From IMG/VR virus record IMGVR_UViG_3300020452_000320, positions 1 to 64,000 of that record: 64,000 nucleotides of DNA; one strand, 5' to 3'. This document shows, piece by piece, positions 1-8,567 of the stretch. Position 1 is the first letter of the stretch, and each line of letters begins with the position of its first letter. The translations under genes and the position numbers were made by a program. Under the pieces are notes generated by a model, which saw nothing but the letters and a program-made list of their open reading frames with translations, was not told the origin of the DNA and ran no database searches. The DNA is from a virus.

Positions 1-318
1 TCCAGATACATCTGCATCTACTTCTGCATTTGTCTTATATAATTTTGGATTAACATTGAATACTGATTTCTTTGCAACAAAGAATTTACCATCACTAGGA
101 TCTGTACCAGCAAAGATTGCAGGCGCACCATCCCATTTGACTGTCATATTGACTGATGATCTTGAAGAACCAGATAACATATCCCTTAGTGATTGAACAA
201 AGTTGATTGCAGCTCTACCACCAGGCACACCAAAGTTTAGAATTTCATCTTCGATATGTTCTAGATGTAAATTCTTACCAGCCTTATCTTCAGTTAAAAA
301 ATTACTAAATTTAATCAT
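1..318 (-). CDS. KxDG-motif protein (DUF6267-like), C-terminus off the window
   Basis: The gene starts with an ATG at 318 that overlaps the TAA of the upstream gene (TAATG), so the two are probably translationally coupled. The first 106 residues are visible; the rest lies beyond base 1. Residues 20-30 (EHIEDEILNFG) and the segment around residue 61 (VKWDGAPAIFAG) resemble a conserved protein of marine T4-like phages that I recall as DUF6267. K61-W62-D63-G64 fits the KxDG motif I of nucleotidyltransferases (ATP-dependent DNA and RNA ligases), followed by a second basic stretch (FFVAKKS, residues 79-85). The ligase-like role is inference; the downstream motifs cannot be seen. It shares a late promoter with the nuclease-like gene before it. 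Confidence 0.75.
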   Translation of the reverse strand, partial: MIKFSNFLTEDKAGKNLHLEHIEDEILNFGVPGGRAAINFVQSLRDMLSGSSRSSVNMTVKWDGAPAIFAGTDPSDGKFFVAKKSVFNVNPKLYKTNAEVDADVSG

Positions 319-1475
319 TAGAAATTTACCTTTGGATTACCACCTGACACATCCATTTTCACCCCTAATAACTCTTGAACTTTATCTATACCAGATACTA
401 ATAAATTTTTGAATTTATTCCAAATAAAAAATAACATTTTTTTAAGTATATTTTTTAAAAAATTAATTCCACTCTTTACTCCAGATTTTACTTTGTCAAA
501 TAATCCTTCATTAATACATTCTGTTTGAGCATAATCATATGCTTCTTTAAATATACCTTTAGTAGCTGTCCAAGCACCCTTACCTGTACCAGCAGTTTTA
601 AATGATATGTTAAATGAAGTTTGTGAAGCAACATAATCAACATATTTTTCATCTATTTTTACATAGTTAGATTTACCCTTTTCATCAAATTTTAAAATAT
701 AGTTTGCTTTTGGAAGAGGTTCTTTAAATTTTTGATTACCTGTCATAGCTTCACGAACAACCTCTCTATTAACTTCTTTTGTACTAAGAAGTTCTGATAA
801 TGCATTAGTAAGTTCTTTTTGGCCAATCAATCTATCTTTTACAAAATTTGTTAAATCATCATCAACTCCATTTTTAATTGCAGTTTTAAAATCATTAATT
901 CTTTTTCCTGCTGGTAATTTAAACTTTACAAATTCTTTTTCTATTTTGTTTGTTAAAGATTTCCAAGATTCATCAAGTTTTTTAGATTTTATATTAGAAG
1001 GTAAATTATCATATGCAGCTGCAAGAGTAGCAAGAGTTTCAGCTTTTCCACCAGACATTAATTGTGAACCACCATATTTTTTTAAACTAATATGTTGATT
1101 ACCAATATACATATCTGTTTTTGGAGTTCTTGTGGTTGCACCAGCTGATTTTCCTGTAGTTTTAATAAAGTAAGAATCCCATTTAGGATTCAATGTTGCA
1201 CTATCTGAACCAAAGTGTTTCATAGTTCCTGTAGTGTTAAGAAATGAATTTTTAACAATTTCATTACCAACATCTAACCATTCGTCATACAAAGGTTTCC
1301 AGTTAGTTTCAGCTGAAGAAATTGATTGTTCTTTAGTTTGATTTAAAGATTTCATATTATATGCAACACATATAATATTTTCAAATTCAGCACCTTTTGG
1401 TACTTTTGCTTCTGATAAAGTTTTTTTATTAGACTCACAGATAGGTTGGAGTTGACGATAAAAATTTCTAGCCAT
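318..1475 (-). CDS. Putative PD-(D/E)XK-like protein, unknown function
   Basis: This 385-residue protein has no recognised annotation. The ATG at 1475 is chosen over a TTG eight codons upstream because it gives a natural start, MARNFYRQ. The N-terminal third carries an arrangement typical of PD-(D/E)XK nuclease folds: acidic residues E30/E32 in a helix, a PKTD motif with D121, a strand ending in S130-L131-K132 (HISLKK), then QLMSGG at 138-143. The C-terminus (about residues 325-370) is Lys/Phe-rich and amphipathic. It is coupled by TAATG to the KxDG protein downstream, and a late promoter lies about 36 bp upstream. A nuclease next to a nucleotidyltransferase-like protein would fit DNA or RNA processing late in infection, but this is inference. 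Confidence 0.7.
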   Translation of the reverse strand: MARNFYRQLQPICESNKKTLSEAKVPKGAEFENIICVAYNMKSLNQTKEQSISSAETNWKPLYDEWLDVGNEIVKNSFLNTTGTMKHFGSDSATLNPKWDSYFIKTTGKSAGATTRTPKTDMYIGNQHISLKKYGGSQLMSGGKAETLATLAAAYDNLPSNIKSKKLDESWKSLTNKIEKEFVKFKLPAGKRINDFKTAIKNGVDDDLTNFVKDRLIGQKELTNALSELLSTKEVNREVVREAMTGNQKFKEPLPKANYILKFDEKGKSNYVKIDEKYVDYVASQTSFNISFKTAGTGKGAWTATKGIFKEAYDYAQTECINEGLFDKVKSGVKSGINFLKNILKKMLFFIWNKFKNLLVSGIDKVQELLGVKMDVSGGNPKVNF

Positions 1476-1510
1476 GTTACACAGTTTCCATTTATACAAA
1501 AAGTTTATAC

Positions 1511-1518
1511 TATTTATA
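1511..1518 (-). promoter_or_regulatory. Late promoter TATAAATA
   Basis: An exact TATAAATA octamer reads on the minus strand 36 bp before the ATG at 1475. This is the T4-type late consensus recognised by the gp55 sigma factor, which is itself encoded in this window. It lies in the 51-bp gap after the 73-aa gene and would drive the two leftmost genes. Confidence 0.7.
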
Positions 1519-1526
1519 TAACATGA

Positions 1527-1748
1527 TTATTCTACTGTGTCAACACTATCCTTTAAAAAATCTGGAATAGTACTATTTCCAAAAGGTCTAATCCTAGATA
1601 TTTCTTTTGCAACTCTGTCTGCTTCTGTTTTAGAACGAAATGTTCTGACAACATCATTAGTTGGGTATTCAACTACATTCCAACCAGTACCATTTTCTTG
1701 TATAAAATATTCCACTTTTCTATACCTTGATGTCTGTGAATTTGTCAT
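1527..1748 (-). CDS. Small conserved hypothetical protein
   Basis: A 73-residue protein starting MTNSQTSRYRKVEYF. An ORF open to 1808 exists, but the ATG at 1748 has a GGGAAGAG purine tract about 8-10 nt upstream and keeps the overlap with gp41 to 29 nt. The sequence looks like one small alpha/beta domain: an aromatic strand (YFIQENGTGWNVVEY), then a basic helix (KTEADRVAKEIS). No catalytic motif, signal peptide or membrane segment is visible. It is the last gene of the gp41 transcript. I do not recognise a function. Confidence 0.65.
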   Translation of the reverse strand: MTNSQTSRYRKVEYFIQENGTGWNVVEYPTNDVVRTFRSKTEADRVAKEISRIRPFGNSTIPDFLKDSVDTVE

Positions 1749-3123
1749 AGGTCTTACTCTTCCCAAGACCCAATCCGAAAGTTTTGTTATCAGAGTTCTC
1801 TTGTCCACTGTCTACTATATCCTTTTGTGCTTCTTGTTCACAATCATATAATTTCATTCTGGCTCTGTCTATACCAAGAATGAATCTTTTATTCATACTA
1901 GGATCATTATATCTATTCTTCAATTGTTTCACCATTATTTGATTTAAATCTTCTAGTTCCTCTGTAGAAATGAGTGCAAACATAAGGTCAGCCGTAGCAG
2001 GCAAACCAAAACTTTCTGATGTATCTTCCAACCCAATGTCGCTTGACGAAAATCCACTTCTAGTAGTTTGTGTCGCTGACATAATAGGAACAATATTTTC
2101 AACTGCAAGGCCCCTAAGTTCTTCTGCAATCGCTTTGATATAAAAGTAAGAACCAACATTTGCGTTTCCCTTAAATCTTGATGATGCACATATATTCAAA
2201 TAATCAATAAAAATAATATCTGGTTTAAATGACTTCTTGAGTGCAAGTTCTTTTATCAAACTACGAAAGTGTCCAGTATGGGCAGACGCAGTTGGATATT
2301 CTTTGATAATTAACTTTCCATTGGTCTTTTTTTGTATTTTTGAAAGACGATCAGTAAACATTTTCTTAGGTAATTCATGCAATTCATCCATAGTTATATT
2401 CATTAGATTCGCATCAATTCTTTCTGCAATACGTTCTTCTGCCATCTCCATTGTTATGTACAAAACATTTTTACCTTGCATAAGTGTAGACGCAGCCATG
2501 TGACACATGAACAACGATTTACCCACACCAGTTCCAGCAAGTGCAATGTTTAGTGTTTTTTGTGGTAGTCCACCCTTAGTTATTTTGTTAAAATAATCAA
2601 GGTCAAACTCCATCCTTTCCTCTTTTTTATGGTAGAACTCAAATCGTTCTTTACCATTTTCGACATAATCATGTCCTACATTTTGGTCAAATGCAACTGC
2701 AAGTGCTTCTGTTAGAATACTTGGAATTGCTTCAGCAGTATGTTGTTTATCTTTTCCATCAATGATTTGTATACCACTAATGATTGCATTATATACTGCC
2801 TTGTCTTTACAAAACTTTTCTGTCGTATCAACTAGCCATTGCATATCAACATCATGTTTGTTTAGAGTTTCTATAATCTCTAATACTTTATTAAACTGTT
2901 CTTGGTTTAAATCTTTTCTATTATCTAATTCAATTGATAGTGTTTGTTTAGTAGGAAGATTACCATACTTTTCTATAAACTTATTTATCTCTTCAAATAT
3001 AACACGATCATGCATATCAGAGTAATACTCTGGTTTTAGAAATGGTAAAACCTTACGTGCATAAGGTTCATTAGATATTAAGTTTGATAATGTTGTTCGT
3101 TCAATGTTTTGTTGAATTGACAT
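1720..3123 (-). CDS. 41: Replicative DNA helicase (T4 gp41-like, DnaB family)
   Basis: The 467-residue protein is the DnaB/gp41-type hexameric 5'-3' helicase of the replication fork. The N-terminal ~150 residues form the helical primase-interacting region. The RecA-like motor has Walker A GTGVGKS at about 197-203 and a Walker B-like strand (PDIIFIDYLN), followed by QTTRSG. T4 gp41 is about 475 aa, so the length is normal. It overlaps the 113-aa gene upstream by 23 nt and lies in the same transcript as UvsX, a gene order typical of marine T4-like phages. Confidence 0.95.
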   Translation of the reverse strand: MSIQQNIERTTLSNLISNEPYARKVLPFLKPEYYSDMHDRVIFEEINKFIEKYGNLPTKQTLSIELDNRKDLNQEQFNKVLEIIETLNKHDVDMQWLVDTTEKFCKDKAVYNAIISGIQIIDGKDKQHTAEAIPSILTEALAVAFDQNVGHDYVENGKERFEFYHKKEERMEFDLDYFNKITKGGLPQKTLNIALAGTGVGKSLFMCHMAASTLMQGKNVLYITMEMAEERIAERIDANLMNITMDELHELPKKMFTDRLSKIQKKTNGKLIIKEYPTASAHTGHFRSLIKELALKKSFKPDIIFIDYLNICASSRFKGNANVGSYFYIKAIAEELRGLAVENIVPIMSATQTTRSGFSSSDIGLEDTSESFGLPATADLMFALISTEELEDLNQIMVKQLKNRYNDPSMNKRFILGIDRARMKLYDCEQEAQKDIVDSGQENSDNKTFGLGLGKSKTYDKFTDIKV

Positions 3124-3442
3124 ATTGTAAGCTGTTATCCTCTAGTTGTTTTTCCATGATATCTATAAGTACATCACCAATTAGATTTTTAAATTCTAAA
3201 TCTTCTTGTAATTCTTTTCCAGATATATCTTTTGAATATATCAGATCATAATGAAATGTCAAGGGCATTTCACCCTTATCAGTTTCTTTCTTTGCGAATT
3301 TTACCTTACCATATTTGTATATGATATCTTTATACTTACCAGTTGATTCTAAAAGTTGTATGCCTTGCCATTTATTATTCTCTTCTTCACTGGCTACAAA
3401 CTTATAACATCTTGATATATCAAGTCTGCTCAGAACTACCAT
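3101..3442 (-). CDS. Conserved hypothetical protein between UvsX and gp41
   Basis: A 113-residue protein overlapping uvsX upstream and gp41 downstream by 23 nt each, which argues for a real gene in a coupled operon. It has an N-terminal beta-rich part ([26 protein letters not shown] is the core, residues 27-52) and an acidic C-terminal helix. A protein of this size commonly sits between uvsX and gp41 in marine T4-like phages. The function is unknown; a replication or recombination accessory role is suggested only by position. Confidence 0.75.
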   Translation of the reverse strand: MVVLSRLDISRCYKFVASEEENNKWQGIQLLESTGKYKDIIYKYGKVKFAKKETDKGEMPLTFHYDLIYSKDISGKELQEDLEFKNLIGDVLIDIMEKQLEDNSLQYVNSTKH

Positions 3443-4472
3443 CTACAACTTCCTCAGCTTTATTTCCATACTTAAATTCTTTTGTTGCACACTCGTCTAA
3501 CTGTTTCATAATATCTTCAGTAAAGAACCTAGTAGGATCATTATTTATTGTCTTACCAAATGTTTTTGAACCATCTGGTAATTCTATTCTTGTAGAAACA
3601 GATTTAAATATACCATACTTGAGTGCAAGGTCAAGTAATCCATAGTGTCTATCTAAACCTTTGGTATAGGTTAATCTTACATCAACCATTTTGTTTTCTA
3701 CTGTAAGTCTTGATTTTGCATTTTTACAATGCACGATACTACCTATGACTTCAGTTCCATCTTTCTCTTTCTTCTTTGAAAGATATACAATAGATGAAGC
3801 TGCATACTTTAGTCCAGAACCACCACCCATTTCTTTTGTAGGAAACATAGAACCAACAACATCATAAGTATGATTAGTAACAACCATTGGTACTTTTGCA
3901 CGACCAAGTTTCAAAGTTAATACACGAAATGCGGCTTTGAGAACTTGTGCTCGTGTCATATCTCTAGTTTCTTTTCCATCAGCAGTATCTTCTACTTCTT
4001 TCGTAGTAGATAACATACCAAGTGAATCTAAACATAACATAATAGGTTTTCTATCTGATTCACCTTGTTCTAATAACTTATCTAGTACACGAATAGCTTG
4101 TGTTCTAAATTCTTGTACAGTTGTTACAGGAACAATTACCATTCTGTTTGGATCAATACCTCTATCAATTACCATCTGTTTTGTAATTGCAGATTCTGAT
4201 TCAAAGTATAAAACACCAGCTTCTGGATTTGCATCTAGAAAACTTTTGACCATACCCATGACAAAAAATGTTTTACCTGTTGCACTTTCACCAGCGATTG
4301 CAGTTATCTTGTTACTTGGTAATCCACCATAGATACTACCAGACAATAATGCATTAAAGATATAAGAACCAGAGTCAATAAATGAATCTACATCCCCTGC
4401 TTCTACACCATCTGAAACTAAAGCTGCATACTCATTACCAGTTGTTTTTACAATCTCTTTTAAAAAATCCAT
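3420..4472 (-). CDS. uvsX: UvsX, RecA-like recombinase
   Basis: This 350-residue RecA-family recombinase forms filaments on ssDNA for recombination-dependent replication and repair. Walker A is G61-ESATGKT-68, followed by the PVTTVQEF region and a Walker B-like strand ([10 protein letters not shown]). The [11 protein letters not shown] segment matches the UvsX DNA-binding loop region. It should work with UvsY and UvsW (about 20 kb upstream here) and with gp46/gp47. The ATG abuts the stop of mazG without a gap. Confidence 0.96.
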   Translation of the reverse strand: MDFLKEIVKTTGNEYAALVSDGVEAGDVDSFIDSGSYIFNALLSGSIYGGLPSNKITAIAGESATGKTFFVMGMVKSFLDANPEAGVLYFESESAITKQMVIDRGIDPNRMVIVPVTTVQEFRTQAIRVLDKLLEQGESDRKPIMLCLDSLGMLSTTKEVEDTADGKETRDMTRAQVLKAAFRVLTLKLGRAKVPMVVTNHTYDVVGSMFPTKEMGGGSGLKYAASSIVYLSKKKEKDGTEVIGSIVHCKNAKSRLTVENKMVDVRLTYTKGLDRHYGLLDLALKYGIFKSVSTRIELPDGSKTFGKTINNDPTRFFTEDIMKQLDECATKEFKYGNKAEEVVDGSSEQT

Positions 4473-4877
4473 TTATATATCGTCCTTACGTCTATTTTCA
4501 GATCTAAACATTGAGAAACCGCCAGGATATCTAGACTCAAGTTTCGCAGTATTAATATCTATTAATTCTTCAATAGTTGTATCTAAAGCCAAACACCCTT
4601 GTGCTACATACCACATGATATCACCAAGTTCAGACCTAAGATGTTTAACTACATCATCATCTATTTCTTTACCTTGAAATACTACCTTCTTTACTATATC
4701 ACTAAATTCACCACTTTCACCAGACAAACCTACACTTGCAGTTAAAAGTCTTGCTGGATTAACTCCTTGTTCTTCAATCCTATCAATTTCGTCTATAAAG
4801 TTTTTAGGACTTTTTGAAGCTTGACTCGTTACCTCATTAACGAACTCTTCATAATCTGTTAATAAATCACCTTCCAT
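4473..4877 (-). CDS. mazG: MazG-like nucleotide pyrophosphohydrolase
   Basis: A 134-residue all-alpha MazG-fold protein. The Mg-binding signature is visible as SGESGEFSDIVKK (E-x-x-E/D) followed by LRSELGDIMWYV (E-x-x-D), the residues that coordinate metal in MazG and dUTPases. The family hydrolyses (d)NTPs to NMP and pyrophosphate; marine phage MazGs are thought to act on nucleotides during takeover. The start at 4877 is chosen because GGAG lies 6 nt upstream (4884-4887); the ATG four codons earlier has no such site. It overlaps guaC by 11 nt, so both nucleotide enzymes are co-translated. Confidence 0.93.
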   Translation of the reverse strand: MEGDLLTDYEEFVNEVTSQASKSPKNFIDEIDRIEEQGVNPARLLTASVGLSGESGEFSDIVKKVVFQGKEIDDDVVKHLRSELGDIMWYVAQGCLALDTTIEELIDINTAKLESRYPGGFSMFRSENRRKDDI

Positions 4878-6042
4878 TAGAATCTCCAAATATTGTATTA
4901 TGGGTTTTGTTTACTTTAACAAATGTTGTACACTTTGTCAAGTGTTTTATTTGTTTTGCACCAACATAAGTACAAGTAGATCTCAATCCACCAAGTATAT
5001 GTTGTATGGTATCTTTAATAGGGCCTTTGTAAGGTATCATAACTTCTTTACCTTCACTTGCACGATAATCTTTTAACCCACCAAAATGTTTATCATTTGC
5101 AATCGTAGAACTCATTCCATAAAAATGAATCATTTGTCTTTTTTCAGTTTTTCTATGTGCTTCTTGACCTTCAACAAATAAAGGTGAACTCTTTTCGCCA
5201 TTACCTTTTACTTGACTAGTAATATGTTCTGTAGAAATTATTTCTCCACCACCTTCATCATGTCCAGCTAACATACCCCCTAACATAACAAAATCTGCAC
5301 CACCACCAAATGCTTTTGCAATATCACCACTTGTAGTACAACCACCATCTGCAATTATCTGACCACCTAACCCATGAGCGGCATCTGCACATTCTATAAT
5401 TGCAGATAGTTGTGGATAACCAATTCCAGTATGAACTCTTGTTGTACAAACAGAACCAGGCCCTATACCAACCTTTATTATATCTGCACCATTTAATACT
5501 AGTTCTTGTGTCATATCGGCAGTTACAACATTACCAGCAATAATGACTAGTTCTGGATGATTAACTCTTATATTATATATAAAGTTACTAAACATTTCTG
5601 TGTAACCATTTGCAACATCAACACACAAATATTTTATTTTACCATCAGTAAGTTCATAAACATCTCTGAACTTTAGATATTCTTCTTCAGTTGCACCAAT
5701 ACACATTGCAACGTGTTCGGTTCTCATTGGATATATATCAAATGCATCTTGTCCTAATACATCTGCATCAAAATATTCAACTAATTCATTTGTATTATAT
5801 GTTTTAACCAAACAACTAAACATTCTTTCTGAAGCTAAAATATCTGCAATCTCCATAGTACCTACACCATCCATATTAGATGCAATGATAGGTATTCCAT
5901 AAAAACGTCTATCATGTCCTTTAGCATTTCTAAAGTCCATAGATCTGAATAAATTTACTTCTTTTCTTGATTTAAGAGTTGATCTTTTTGGTCTGATTAA
6001 TACATCAGAAAAATCTAGTTTGGTATCTTCTTCTATAATCAT
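4867..6042 (-). CDS. guaC: GMP reductase (IMPDH/GMPR family)
   Basis: A 391-residue TIM-barrel enzyme of the IMP dehydrogenase/GMP reductase family. The catalytic cysteine is C199 in GIGPGSVCTTR. Phosphate-binding segments IIADGGCTTSGD and FVMLGGMLAGHDE are present, followed by FYGMSS and DYRASEGKE, which fit GMP reductase better than IMPDH. There is no CBS-domain insertion, again fitting GMP reductase. It would convert GMP to IMP with NADPH and ammonia release, feeding guanine nucleotides from host RNA breakdown into the purine pool. The neighbour MazG also acts on nucleotides. IMPDH activity cannot be excluded without an alignment. Confidence 0.88.
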   Translation of the reverse strand: MIIEEDTKLDFSDVLIRPKRSTLKSRKEVNLFRSMDFRNAKGHDRRFYGIPIIASNMDGVGTMEIADILASERMFSCLVKTYNTNELVEYFDADVLGQDAFDIYPMRTEHVAMCIGATEEEYLKFRDVYELTDGKIKYLCVDVANGYTEMFSNFIYNIRVNHPELVIIAGNVVTADMTQELVLNGADIIKVGIGPGSVCTTRVHTGIGYPQLSAIIECADAAHGLGGQIIADGGCTTSGDIAKAFGGGADFVMLGGMLAGHDEGGGEIISTEHITSQVKGNGEKSSPLFVEGQEAHRKTEKRQMIHFYGMSSTIANDKHFGGLKDYRASEGKEVMIPYKGPIKDTIQHILGGLRSTCTYVGAKQIKHLTKCTTFVKVNKTHNTIFGDSNGR

Positions 6043-6044
6043 TT

Positions 6045-7451
6045 TTACCTCATATTGTATATGTAATATTCTTTTTTATTAATTACAGTAGTATATATAC
6101 CATCTATAGTTCTAAGATAATTTCTATATCTGCTAAACTCTATTTGTTTACCCCAACCAAGCCAATCTCTTATTTGTTTAGTGGAAACTTGTTTGTTCTT
6201 TTTTACATAATTTACTATGTCATTTTTTCTTTCACCTTCTTTGATAATTTTACAATTATCAAGTTGTTCTTGTAACATATTATTAAATGGTTTAATTCTA
6301 TTATTCCAACTATGAACTTTTGAACAATGGTCTAAAGCAAATTGTGATTGTTTATTTCTAAAATCATTGTCATCTAACATTTTATTTAACAAATCTAACG
6401 ATTGTGAAAAATCAGAAAAACCTATTTCCATTTTGTCACCAAATAGTTCACTTGTTTCTTTTCCTATTTCAAATACATAAGGAACACCATTACATAAACC
6501 ATCTTGTGATGACATAGCCCAACGAGTTCCAGCATGAAAACCAACTCTACATTCAGAAAGTTTTTTCATATATTCATCTCTACTATCTGGGCCTTCAGTA
6601 TCAAAATATGATTTATAATCTTCACCCAATTCGTGATTTAAATGTTTAAATGCATTTGCAGTTAACATAGAACAAAAAACTTTAAAGTCTTGTCTTTGAG
6701 ATCTTAATTTTTTAATTACCTTTAAAAAAGGTTTCCAACCTCTATAATCATTTGGTCTATGATTAAATACTATTATTTTATCAGTATTAGTGTTTACTGT
6801 TTTAGATATTCTATCATCTTCTATACCAAGATATAAAGGTATCATAATATTTTTGAGTTTGTCAATTGTTTTTTGAGAGTAATGTTCTTCTGCTTCTTCT
6901 AATATTGCATCAATTTGTGTTTGTGTATTTAATCCACATTTTTTTACTTGTAACATTCCAGTAATATTATTATGATACATTGAAGTAGTAAGGCCAGGAT
7001 TAAATTCTTTGGATTCAATCCAGTGAGAATAACAAACTATAGGAATATCTGTTCCATATAAATTAACTATATGGTTTCTAATATTTGATGCTTGTTCTGG
7101 TAGATGTGTCCATATTATATCTACTTCTGTTTTTCTAGTATCTAAAAATTGATTCCATGTAAAAACATCATAGTGACAACGCATAGTATTTGGAAAACTT
7201 GGTATCTTTATAATATGTTGTTGTGTATTTTCAAAATCTAATCTTTTTGTATAACTAGTTATTGGAATATGAAAAAATAAATCATCTCTTATTTTATTTA
7301 AAGATTTAATTACATTTTCCATAACCAATACATAAGAATCTTTATCTAAATTAGAAGCACACGTTACATTTGGTGCAACTAATATTTGATATATAGATTT
7401 ACTCACTTTTGATAAATCAACATCATCATCTAAAAATTGTTGTAAACTCAA
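6045..7451 (-). CDS. Putative GT-B glycosyltransferase with C-terminal winged-helix-like domain
   Basis: A 468-residue protein. The central part looks like a GT-B glycosyltransferase: IIVFNHRPNDYRGWKPFLK begins a second Rossmann half, and FHAGTRWAMSSQDGLCNG followed by VPYVFEIGKE resembles the donor-binding loop. The last ~65 residues differ: NDIVNYVKKNKQVSTKQIRDW, then LGWGK, YRNYLRTIDGIYTT and a terminal beta hairpin, as in a winged-helix DNA-binding domain. That fusion would suit a glycosyltransferase acting on DNA bases, as T4 alpha/beta-GT do, but neither the substrate nor a pyrimidine hydroxymethylase is visible here. It lies between DUF4338-like and guaC genes with 2-3-nt gaps. Confidence 0.6.
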   Translation of the reverse strand: MSLQQFLDDDVDLSKVSKSIYQILVAPNVTCASNLDKDSYVLVMENVIKSLNKIRDDLFFHIPITSYTKRLDFENTQQHIIKIPSFPNTMRCHYDVFTWNQFLDTRKTEVDIIWTHLPEQASNIRNHIVNLYGTDIPIVCYSHWIESKEFNPGLTTSMYHNNITGMLQVKKCGLNTQTQIDAILEEAEEHYSQKTIDKLKNIMIPLYLGIEDDRISKTVNTNTDKIIVFNHRPNDYRGWKPFLKVIKKLRSQRQDFKVFCSMLTANAFKHLNHELGEDYKSYFDTEGPDSRDEYMKKLSECRVGFHAGTRWAMSSQDGLCNGVPYVFEIGKETSELFGDKMEIGFSDFSQSLDLLNKMLDDNDFRNKQSQFALDHCSKVHSWNNRIKPFNNMLQEQLDNCKIIKEGERKNDIVNYVKKNKQVSTKQIRDWLGWGKQIEFSRYRNYLRTIDGIYTTVINKKEYYIYNMR

Positions 7452-7454
7452 TTT

Positions 7455-8567
7455 CTACCTCACAATGTCAATTTTATTCATAGTATCTTTGTTCCAAACC
7501 TCAAGTTCTTTACGAACTCTACCATCTGCAACAATATTATTATATCGTTTAGTTGCAAGTTTTTTCCACCATGTAATTACATTTTCAAGTTCAAACCTAT
7601 CATAATTTTCTGCTTTTGTTAAGGTATTTGTTTTACCAAGTAATACATCTCTTGCATTTTCATATCCATATGTTGACATATAAAATCTTTTATTGGTTGT
7701 AACATCACTTGCCTTTGCAATTTCATTAGAAAAAAGTTCAAAGGCTTTAGTGTCATGTTCTTTAAGTGAAGATTTAATTATACCGACCATTTTAGTTTGC
7801 ATCTTTAACTTTCTACTAGATGCACCTTTATGTATAAGTTCTTCACCACCATTCTTTTCAGTAAACCAATCTTTTAGTTCTGGATATATTTCTTCACCAA
7901 GTGTTAGTAAAAACTTGGACTCAGTATCACCCTTGTATCTTAAATACGGACGCATACCATCATACATAGATGTACCCTTGATATTACCATATAAAGATGT
8001 AGTTTCAAACAAACAAAACTCTGTATCATATTTGTTATTCAACATTCTACGAGTTGCATGGGAACAACAAATAGCTGCAAGTAGTTTACCACCCAAACAA
8101 TTAAAACCAAATGGTTGTACAGGAACAATATTAAATCCCATAATTGCACGTTTGTTAAATATGTCAAGATCTGGAACACCACCAAGATAATCATTTCTTG
8201 GTTTAGAATTTATAAGAGGTGAACCATAACGAATAAATCCAGCTACAGTATTTGTATTTGTTTCCTTAACAACTACCTTTAATGTTTTGCCAGGATTTTC
8301 GTCTGGACTAAATGATGCAGTTTTTTCAAGTAAAGTATCAAATAACTTTGTAGGTATTTGTACCACTTCAAAATTCATATCTTCTGGATGCATATCAAAG
8401 TTTTGAAATAAGTCATCTTCCAAAGCCATGCCTGGTAATGGTGATGGTATATCTTTTACTCTTTCAATCTTTCTTGCACGAAAATAATCATCAATACGAT
8501 TGAAGTCTTTGAAATAATTCATCAACTTTTGTGCTACATAAATTGCATCTTTACGTTCTAATATCAA
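7455..8567 (-). CDS. DUF4338-like (Druantia DruA-related) protein
   Basis: A 370-residue protein whose central region (about 105-215) resembles DUF4338, the family of DruA from the Druantia defence system: AGFIRYGSPL at 109-118, GFNIVPVQPFGFNCLGGKLL at 144-163, a run of small residues ending CCSHATRR, then LFETTSLYGNIKGTSMYDG at 187-204. In DUF4338 proteins a similar layout occurs (IlP-v-nLa, then ETF/ETT-x-GT-Y). The N-terminus is helical; the C-terminus (KRFYMSTYGYENARDVLLGK) is basic. It overlaps gp43 by 4 nt. A role in protecting or processing phage DNA is conceivable; the family assignment is from memory of motifs and the biochemistry is unknown. Confidence 0.55.
   Translation of the reverse strand: MILERKDAIYVAQKLMNYFKDFNRIDDYFRARKIERVKDIPSPLPGMALEDDLFQNFDMHPEDMNFEVVQIPTKLFDTLLEKTASFSPDENPGKTLKVVVKETNTNTVAGFIRYGSPLINSKPRNDYLGGVPDLDIFNKRAIMGFNIVPVQPFGFNCLGGKLLAAICCSHATRRMLNNKYDTEFCLFETTSLYGNIKGTSMYDGMRPYLRYKGDTESKFLLTLGEEIYPELKDWFTEKNGGEELIHKGASSRKLKMQTKMVGIIKSSLKEHDTKAFELFSNEIAKASDVTTNKRFYMSTYGYENARDVLLGKTNTLTKAENYDRFELENVITWWKKLATKRYNNIVADGRVRKELEVWNKDTMNKIDIVR

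Noticed and set aside
203-412. Plus-strand ORFs such as 203-412, 1537-1851, 7693-8190 and 43147-43344
   Set aside because: They lie antisense to strong minus-strand genes and have composition (Leu/Ser/His runs) expected of shadows; no promoter or ribosome site was seen.
1749-1808. Extended 93-aa version of the gene ending at 1527
   Set aside because: It would overlap gp41 by 89 nt; the ATG at 1748 has a better ribosome site and a small overlap.
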